Source: Plakobranchus ocellatus (taxonomy: Eukaryota > Mollusca > Gastropoda > Plakobranchidae). From it: a DNA stretch of 36,107 nt. Shown here piece by piece: positions 30,449-36,107 of this stretch. Positions within the stretch are counted from its first letter, which is position 1, and each line of letters starts with the position of its first letter. The notes beneath the pieces are model-generated. The model saw only the letters and a list, made by a program, of their open reading frames with translations, did not search any database and was not told the DNA's origin. The translations under genes were made by a program, and so were the position numbers. The stretch lies in assembly GCA_019648995.1 (NCBI GenBank), contig BLXT01007237.1:344980-381086 (forward strand), read 5' to 3'.

Positions 30449-30829
30449 TCAACTTGGAGGCTTGCTGTCGAACTTTATTCCTAAGGCAGCTGGCCATACA
30501 AGGCCTGTAGTTTCTTCCAGGGGTATCTCGCGAATGGGATCTGAATATGTCTTCTTCAGATGAGTTTCGAGCTCTTCTCTATCTACTATCAAAGTTCCAG
30601 ACTTGGGTTGCTGGAAGAGCTGTCTTGCAAACTGGAATGGATCCCCGATGAAGCATTCCTGTTTCTTCCTCTTTTGGCTGTGCTTCTTTCTGGCTGACTC
30701 AGCTCTGCTCAATGCTGAGTGCCTTGCTTTCAGCTGGCGCCATATGACCAGAAGCCCATTTGTTTCTTCGCTACATGCTGTTTTAATCTGTTTCTTAAGT
30801 TTCCTCTTTTGCTTTAGCAAGGTGTCCAT
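30449..30829 (-). pseudogene. LINE basic linker before the RT
   Basis: A 126-codon minus frame rich in Lys/Arg (KQKRKLKKQIKTA, then RKKHSQKRKKQECF) followed by FIGDPFQFARQLFQQPKSG and an acidic LETHLKKTYSDP. This is the usual segment between the N-terminal finger and the RT core. Confidence 0.6.
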
Positions 30830-31214
30830 TACTAACTGCCTACTGCTTCTCTGTGGTGGGCATTTGGTCTGGTGTTGTTTCGCTCCAAATGTTTCTAGAC
30901 AGGTTTGATATATATGATATCACCAAAAGTGGCAAGCTTGTGCTCCAGGATGCTTTTCCTGAGTAGCGAGTCAATCTTGAGGACTTATTTTGCTGTCCAG
31001 ATCTTTCCATTGCTTTCCTAGATTTGCTGGTGGGAAATTGAAATCTTTCGACGTTTGTCGCTGCTGGGGTGTCTCAGTACATCGCTTCGGTTCTCAGCTT
31101 GGATTTCCTTAGCACTGTGGTTTTGAACCTGGCTTTGGTTTTCCAAGTCTTATCTGCTACAGCAGTGCGCTGCTGTTGAGACATCATACTGAGACATCCC
31201 ATCTTAGTCCTGTG

Positions 31215-31289
31215 GATTTTCATTCCTCTTTCGGTTGCAAATCTCCTACTGCATATACATGAACAGTCCATTTCGAAACCGACATTCAT
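31215..31289 (-). pseudogene. LINE N-terminal zinc finger
   Basis: The minus frame from 31289 reads CSCICSRRFATERGMKIHRT then KMGC, a Cys-Cys-His-Cys finger of the kind that opens R2-type LINE proteins and binds target DNA. The downstream frame is open to 31074. It is separated from the next block by a frame break. Confidence 0.65.
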
Positions 31290-31401
31290 TGTCCTTGCTC
31301 TCGTAGTCCTTGGGGCGGATTCCGGTCAACATCGAGTTATCGCCGATTGATCCATCATTCTTTCCCTCTTTCAGTGGATCATGGGAGCATTTTTCAATAT
31401 T

Positions 31402-31630
31402 ATTAAAACTCTTAACTGAAAGGGAAAGACAAGGAGATAGAGCGATGGATAAAAAAAGAGAGAAAGATGCATGGATCGTGGTGAACATTCACATTGTGTT
31501 TTGACGATGGGTAGGATTAGTAATTTGGGAGCTGGTTACTCTCCTTTATTAATCTTATTCATTAATGCTTTGTGCTTAAACCAAAATGGAAATCAGGCTC
31601 CCTAAAATTTGGTTTAAACGTGTTCCACTG
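31402..31630 (-). mobile_element. pogo/mariner-like element copy 2, right part (reversed)
   Basis: It resumes with ATTAAAACTCTTAACTGAAA, matching the interior of the 21246-22093 copy in reverse, and ends GGTTTAAACGTGTTCCACTG next to TA (31631-31632). Together with 27270-27842 it reconstitutes a roughly 800-bp element split by the LINE. Confidence 0.85.
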
Positions 31631-31632
31631 TA

Positions 31633-33178
31633 AATGTATTATAATATTCTTATTTGCATTATTTCGCATATGATTCAAAACACTATAAATACATGACATA
31701 ATCATTATTGCTTCTTTGCAGTTTTTAATAATATTGAAACTCAGTTACTTGAAAAAGATGTGTTCAGTAAGCAAAAATGATGAAAGCATCATCAAAACAA
31801 GCTGTACTTATCTCTCTGAATTCTGTGCTTTTGCACAACTGTTGTACACAGACACTGGTTCAATGTGAAATAAAGAAAATTATATTAAACACCTTTCATT
31901 GAAACCAATGTCAAAGAGACTGAAACATTCACTTCCCAATCAAAGTATCAGGTAAGTTTATCTAGGAATTAGAAAAAATGCATTTAATAAACACCCTTTT
32001 GGATATTTTCTGGGAACGGACAAAGAAACAAAAAAAGAAAAAAAAAAGAGATCTGCTATCAAAACCATGGAACTGCCTTGTCACTTGCTTTTGGCTTTCG
32101 ATTCAGATAGAGACCAATAGAAACATGGCTATTAGTGGCCAATGAAGATTTGATTCTTATCAAACCATCACAGGTTATGTGCACAAATTCAAGATATAAG
32201 AATTTTTTGGAAAATGCAACTTATAGAAATTCTTGCTCATACAAGCAGGATACATTAAGTGCCTAGATCATCCAGTAAGAACTCCATCTGAGTAAGTTCA
32301 AGTATCTTATGCACATGAAATAAAAAAAAAGACAAAACACACACACACACATACACACAATGTCGTCACATTCAAGAGGTTCCATTCTGCCATTTTTTTT
32401 CTGATCAGGGCCCAACTTTGTAATTGGATTTATTTCTAGTTTTATCTCAACCCATTATCAGTAGTCAGTAACTCACACAACCAGTGGTTCACAGTTACTG
32501 CTGGACAGTGCATAATAGCATGCCATGCTCAATTACCTTGAACTAGATATAATTGATCGAAAGAGTCCAAGGGCAAACTTAATATAATAGCTAAAACCTA
32601 GAATTCAATGTAGGCCCTATTTTATTTAGAATTTTAATTTGCTTACCTCTGGCCTATCGCTTGGTGCCCATGTTGAACCAATACAATGCTAATGTACATA
32701 TTTAGGTCCTTACTGTACATTCCCTCCTCTCCTAAAACTATATTTCTATGTTTTGAAGCAGAATTTTCTGTCTTTTTTAGGTTTGTAAATTAGGATTTCC
32801 TTACTTTCATAGCATATTTTTTATCCAGTCAATATGAATAGTCATCTCCTTCAAATGTATTTCTTATTTTTATCCATTAGGACTGACCTTCAAATAATTA
32901 TATGGGTCAAAATCTGAATTGGCGTCCACCTTTTGTGAATGTGGTAATAAATCAAACATTACTGTTTTTATTGAAATTGTCACCATCTATGAATTGAGTA
33001 TAAGCTTCTAGTATTGGTCAAAATCAATGTCTAAATCCGCTCATGTGAAAAGTTACAACCATGATAAGTAAAAGGACTGTGTATGTTACTGGTAACACCA
33101 TCACACATTAAATAAACACACATTCTCATGGAAACATGAAATAAATCTAGAAAAACCGTACTGAAGACCAAGGGGTGT
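31633..33178. other. Non-coding stretch
   Basis: AT-rich, with an A-run at about 32030-32048 and a (CA)n tract at 32337-32358. No gene was recognised; all frames are short. Confidence 0.6.
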
Positions 33179-33182
33179 TTAA

Positions 33183-33577
33183 CACTATCCGTACGTGTGA
33201 GGTAATTTTGTTACCCCAAGGCTTTTTAAAATTTTTTTTTTAAATACTAAAAATGGGAATTTTTCTTTCAGCTTTTAAGTATTCCTCAAAAATTCAATTT
33301 GACATATGATTACATAATAATGATTGACAGTAAATCAATATTGAACTGACCTGAGGTCATTTACAAAACCCTCCATTATTTTTTACTATGTAAAGTGTGG
33401 GGTGATTTTGTTACCCCCGTCGTACGGATAGGTATACAGCGATTTTTTTACTATACGTTATGGGAGCATGCAGTTACTCCACACATATGGATAAGACTAT
33501 ATTGCTATTAAAATGTGGGGGTACTCAGTCACCCTTGACGTACGGATACGGTAATAGAAAACCTCGTACAGATAGGG
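33183..33577 (-). mobile_element. 395-bp piggyBac-type MITE, copy 2 (reversed)
   Basis: TTAA at 33179-33182 and 33578-33581 flanks ends starting CACTATCCGTACG and finishing GATAGGG. It is the same length as the copy at 24838-25232 and matches along its whole length in reverse orientation. The palindrome CGTACG occurs at the left end and at two internal places (near 33420 and 33540), and a degenerate form at the right end. Confidence 0.9.
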
Positions 33578-33581
33578 TTAA

Positions 33582-34058
33582 GTAAAATCATATAAACACA
33601 AATTTATTTGCTGTAACAGACCTTAAGGTGGGCAGAGGTCAGTTAGATCAACTGTGTACATTTCAATAATGCTAAATATATTTTTAAATTTACATAAAAA
33701 CTTAAACAGTATTCAAAAAGAAATGTCCATGGCATTGTACAGATATAAGTTTCTCAGAGTGTACAGAATATATCTATATACCATAAATAACAATGTTGGA
33801 AAATACAAAAACTCCCCGAAAGGAGTAGGTAATGTGAGGCAAACTTTTTAGTGACTTTAAACAAGATGACATAAAAGAATGATATGTTACATAACATCAA
33901 ATATTTGAATGGCATGAAATGATATTGGATATTTCAAAATAACTCGGAAACTTAAGCAATATAGAAAAATAAACATCTATGACCTTTTAAAAAGTATTAT
34001 TTAGACAGAATATACATGAAGACAAAAAAAATCCCTGTAATAAATAGATAGACTATAA
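33582..34058. other. Non-coding stretch
   Basis: AT-rich; the 65-codon frame at 33654-33851 has no identifiable feature. Confidence 0.55.
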
Positions 34059-34663
34059 GCGTAAATTATGAACCACTAAAGAGTACATTGTTCTATAATA
34101 TACACATGTAAGATCTAACAATAAATGACCACTTGCATGTTGCTACTTCATTCAATATTGACAAAACAAGAAAGCTTGTGTTACAGCGCAACTTAAAGAA
34201 CACCTAAGTGATAATCGCACCTATGTACATTATCCAAACATGAGAGTTTTTGTCTTATTTTGTAACATACTCTTATGCTTTTTTTCCGACAATAAGCCTT
34301 AGATTAAATCGAAACATTCCTAATGCCTTTTCTATCATTATTCATTTAAGAACTATAAATTTGATAGCCAAAAATGAAACCTCACTAACTAGATCATATA
34401 GATCTAAATCTAGATCTAAGTGTAAGTTATGAATCAGGAAAAGAACACTGTTCCATAACACACTCATTCGAAATCTAACCATAAATCACTACTGGCGCAT
34501 CGTTGTTTTGTAGGTAAGCTGGTTATATTGCTCTTTACTCAATATTGACACAACAAGAAAGCAAGTGTTACCTCACATCATAAATAAAACCTTTGTGGCA
34601 ATCAAGCCTATGAACATTATCCAAATATGAGAGTTTTCTTCATACATAACATATTCTTAGGGA
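34059..34663. repeat. Diverged tandem duplication (~220-240 bp units)
   Basis: 34059-34278 and 34420-34663 share ordered blocks: GTAA(A/G)TTATGAA, TCTAAC(A/C)ATAAAT, TCAATATTGACA(A/C)AACAAGAAAGC, and ATTATCCAAA(C/T)ATGAGAGTTTT. The start offset is 361 and the end offset about 387, because of indels. A CTAGATCT cluster lies between the units. No coding function is evident; it ends about 190 bases before the second TPR exon set. Confidence 0.8.
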
Positions 34664-34855
34664 CAAATTTATGATCAGCCTCAGGCCAGTAAAAAAGCCA
34701 ACTGGAGCCTCTCATTTTATTATACATTCTTTGGATGGGTAAATTTATGTATGTGTGTTTTCTTTTTTTTTTTTTGGAAGGGGTAGGCTGGGGAAGGGGT
34801 ATTGTTAGACTAGTTTTTATATTTGTATACACTTCTTATCCCATTTCATTTGAAG

Positions 34856-35109
34856 AGGAAGGCCTGATCCATAGACTAGAGAAGATTCGTGTACAAAGCA
34901 ATCAGGCCATGAAAATTCAAGACCTAGTAAGAGCTTTGGAAGGATATACAGTGGCTGTAACCATAGCTGAGAAGTTTCCTCGCTGTCTAAGGCAAGAAAA
35001 GGCCAAACTGTATAGCAACATTGCTCTTGTACATCTGAAAAACAATGAGGCCCTTGAAGCACTCAAAGTGGCAGAGAAAAGCCTTGAAAATGATCCTGAC
35101 TTTGTGAAG
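34856..35109 (+). CDS. TRANK1-like copy 2, first visible TPR exon
   Basis: The acceptor lies at TTTCATTTGAAG (34855) or two bases later at GAG (34857); the second gives a clean phase 0 start. The donor is AAG then GTATAT at 35110, phase 0. Residues run EGLIHRLEKIRVQSNQAMKI, then VRALEGYTVAVTIAEKFPRC and KLYSNIALVHLKNNEALEAL KVAEKSLENDP. The Y-x-N-x-A-x-x-x-L-K-x-x-x-x-A-L-x-x-A-x-x-x-L-x-x-x-P pattern is a textbook TPR. Confidence 0.85.
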
Positions 35110-35767
35110 GTATATTTAGCATTATATTTCTATTGTAATTCCGCTGTTATTATTTCCTTATTTTTTGCATTTTTGTTTATGGTACTTCGTGCACAAATAA
35201 GATCTTTTTGGTTTATGCTGATTTTATATGGATCACTTCAAAGGCTGGAGTGACGGAACTTTAAATCAACAAAAGAGTTAACATCAGTTAACTACTTTAG
35301 ACTTTCAAGAGGACGATGAATTAATATTTTTTTTTCATGTTTCAAACGTGGCTGAAAATTTTGTTTGGAAGCTCCTAGATATATTCTCTCATAGTATCTT
35401 TGTTTTTTGTTCATTTAAAATCAAGAAAAAGAGAATTAACAAGTCATATGTTCATAGCTTGCCTTAATAGAAATATAGAATAAGAGTTGTGAGAAAAACT
35501 AGATCTCTAAAACATTACATCAATATTTATTTTCTCATCAAAAGATATGAGCATTTTAACATTCTCTCAAATGCTATAGGAATCTTATGCCAAATTTGAT
35601 TTTGTTATATTGTTAGAGCTACTTCAGACTGGGTCAAGCCCTTTCCAAACTAAACCAGAATGTGGAAGCTTGCAGGAGCTTTATGAAGGGCTTTAGAAGG
35701 ACAACAGATTTGGTCAACAAGGTTGACTTTTGTGCACAGGCTGTTTCCCAGATATATAAAGCATCAG
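34856..35767 (+). CDS. TRANK1-like TPR protein, gene copy 2 (first visible two exons, partial)
   Basis: Two exons, 34856-35109 and 35617-35767, join in phase 0 and encode two canonical TPR units. The second leaves in phase 1, the phase required by the acceptor of exon 16974-17254, so these correspond to the exons immediately 5' of copy 1's visible part. Further exons would lie beyond 36107. The arrangement suggests tandem paralogues on the same strand or a misordered assembly. An upstream exon carrying the start codon is not visible, since the first exon begins at a splice acceptor. Confidence 0.75.
35617..35767 (+). CDS. TRANK1-like copy 2, second visible TPR exon
   Basis: The acceptor is TATTGTTAG at 35616, the donor TCAG then GTAAAA at 35768. 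It reads SYFRLGQALSKLNQNVEACR then SFMKGFRRTTDLVNKVDFCA and ends at QIYKAS. S-Y-F-R-L-G-Q-A-L completes the TPR begun in the previous exon (helix A of the next unit). Confidence 0.85.
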
Positions 35768-36107
35768 GTAAAATCATTTGCACATATGTATCATGAGCTG
35801 AGGAAAAATGGGTATGGAAAGAGATAGTGACGGGGGAGGGGGAGGAATTGAAGAGAAAAAGACTCAGCATGCGCTTGACCAAAATTCTAAACTCTGTATG
35901 TTATTGGAATTGAAGTATGAAAGGAAAAGGTTATTTATTAAGTAATACAATGTCTTCTTGAAACAAAGTTACGAAGGCTGTATGGCCATGTAGTTGTTAC
36001 GTTTAATATGCACCACGTGATCAATTTTTTTTTAGGAGTGCTTCATGAAGGATAGACTAGTAACCATTCATTGTATAGATATGTCTCTGAACCCACTTGT
36101 TTCAATT
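35768..36107 (+). other. Intron of copy 2 running off the window
   Basis: No further exon within the last 340 bases. The next exon should start with two bases completing a codon and resemble 16974-17254. Confidence 0.6.

Larger units (their letters stand above)
27843..31401 (-). mobile_element. Decayed LINE with restriction-like endonuclease (single ORF type)
   Basis: Read on the minus strand, the order is: a Cys/His zinc-finger start (31289-31215), a basic linker (30829-30449), reverse transcriptase (about 30289-29570), a region with a CCHC-like knuckle (near 28770), a restriction-like endonuclease (28526-28122), a stop, and a 3' tail. An N-terminal finger, a central RT and a C-terminal endonuclease place it among R2/R4/NeSL/CRE-type LINEs, not the APE type. 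Many stops and frameshifts make it inactive. It sits inside a pogo-like element, so it inserted later than that element. Confidence 0.8.

Noticed and set aside
29694-30908. Plus-strand frames over the LINE
   Set aside because: They are antisense shadows of the minus-strand RT and linker regions.
21246-33577. A large inverted segmental duplication, suggested by reversed pogo-like and MITE pairs
   Set aside because: The order is pogo, MITE, reversed pogo, reversed MITE rather than a mirror image, spacings differ and the intervening sequences do not match; independent insertions explain it.
1-36107. CRISPR arrays, operons, riboswitches or bacterial elements
   Set aside because: No regularly spaced direct repeats of that kind; splice sites, long introns and animal-type transposons show a eukaryotic genome.

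Overview
This is a 36.1 kb piece of eukaryotic, intron-rich, AT-rich animal DNA. It has canonical GT-AG splice sites, long introns, many microsatellites and a dense layer of fragmented transposons. Scattered AGATCT/CTAGAT hexamers, which I associate from memory with heterobranch gastropods such as Biomphalaria or Lymnaea, suggest a mollusc; no species can be named from sequence alone. No operon, bacterial or CRISPR feature is present. A 23-base N run at 22953-22975 shows this is a draft assembly.

Host genes. The only convincing host coding sequence is a TPR plus ankyrin protein resembling the N-terminal part of TRANK1 (TPR and ankyrin repeat-containing protein 1). Six plus-strand exons run from 16974 to 26779 (or to a read-through stop at 26832). 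Codon phases match at every junction that can be tested. A second set of two TPR exons (34856-35109 and 35617-35767) lies 8 kb downstream on the same strand. It encodes the part expected just before the first exon of the upstream set, and its last phase fits that exon. The window therefore holds the 3' part of one gene copy followed by the 5' part of another, or one gene in scrambled assembly order.

Region 1-16973. No host gene was recognised. It contains a 5'-truncated RTE-like LINE split into three pieces (3630-3845, 6198-6450, 9222-9546). The second interruption is a 2.77 kb element with 13-bp terminal inverted repeats and a 6-bp target duplication. The first is a 2.35 kb insert of unknown type carrying an internally duplicated, coding-like minus-strand segment. 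Further right are hAT transposase remnants (about 12909-13105 and 14925-15366), separated by a TTAA-flanked piggyBac-like element (13216-14104) that still has an acidic transposase first exon with a splice donor.

Region 16974-36107. The introns and the intergenic space hold two oppositely oriented 395-bp piggyBac-type MITEs with intact TTAA duplications, two oppositely oriented TA-flanked pogo-like elements, and a decayed LINE with a restriction-like endonuclease (27843-31401) nested inside the second pogo-like copy. That LINE has a tRNA-like segment right behind its stop codon. A second tRNA-derived SINE lies near 19.3 kb. The 3' end of exon 16974-17254 is tandemly duplicated, with a frameshift and a dead donor. 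A diverged tandem duplication (34059-34663) lies just upstream of the second exon set. No new enzymatic system could be demonstrated; the notable content is the nested transposon record and the TPR/ankyrin gene arrangement.
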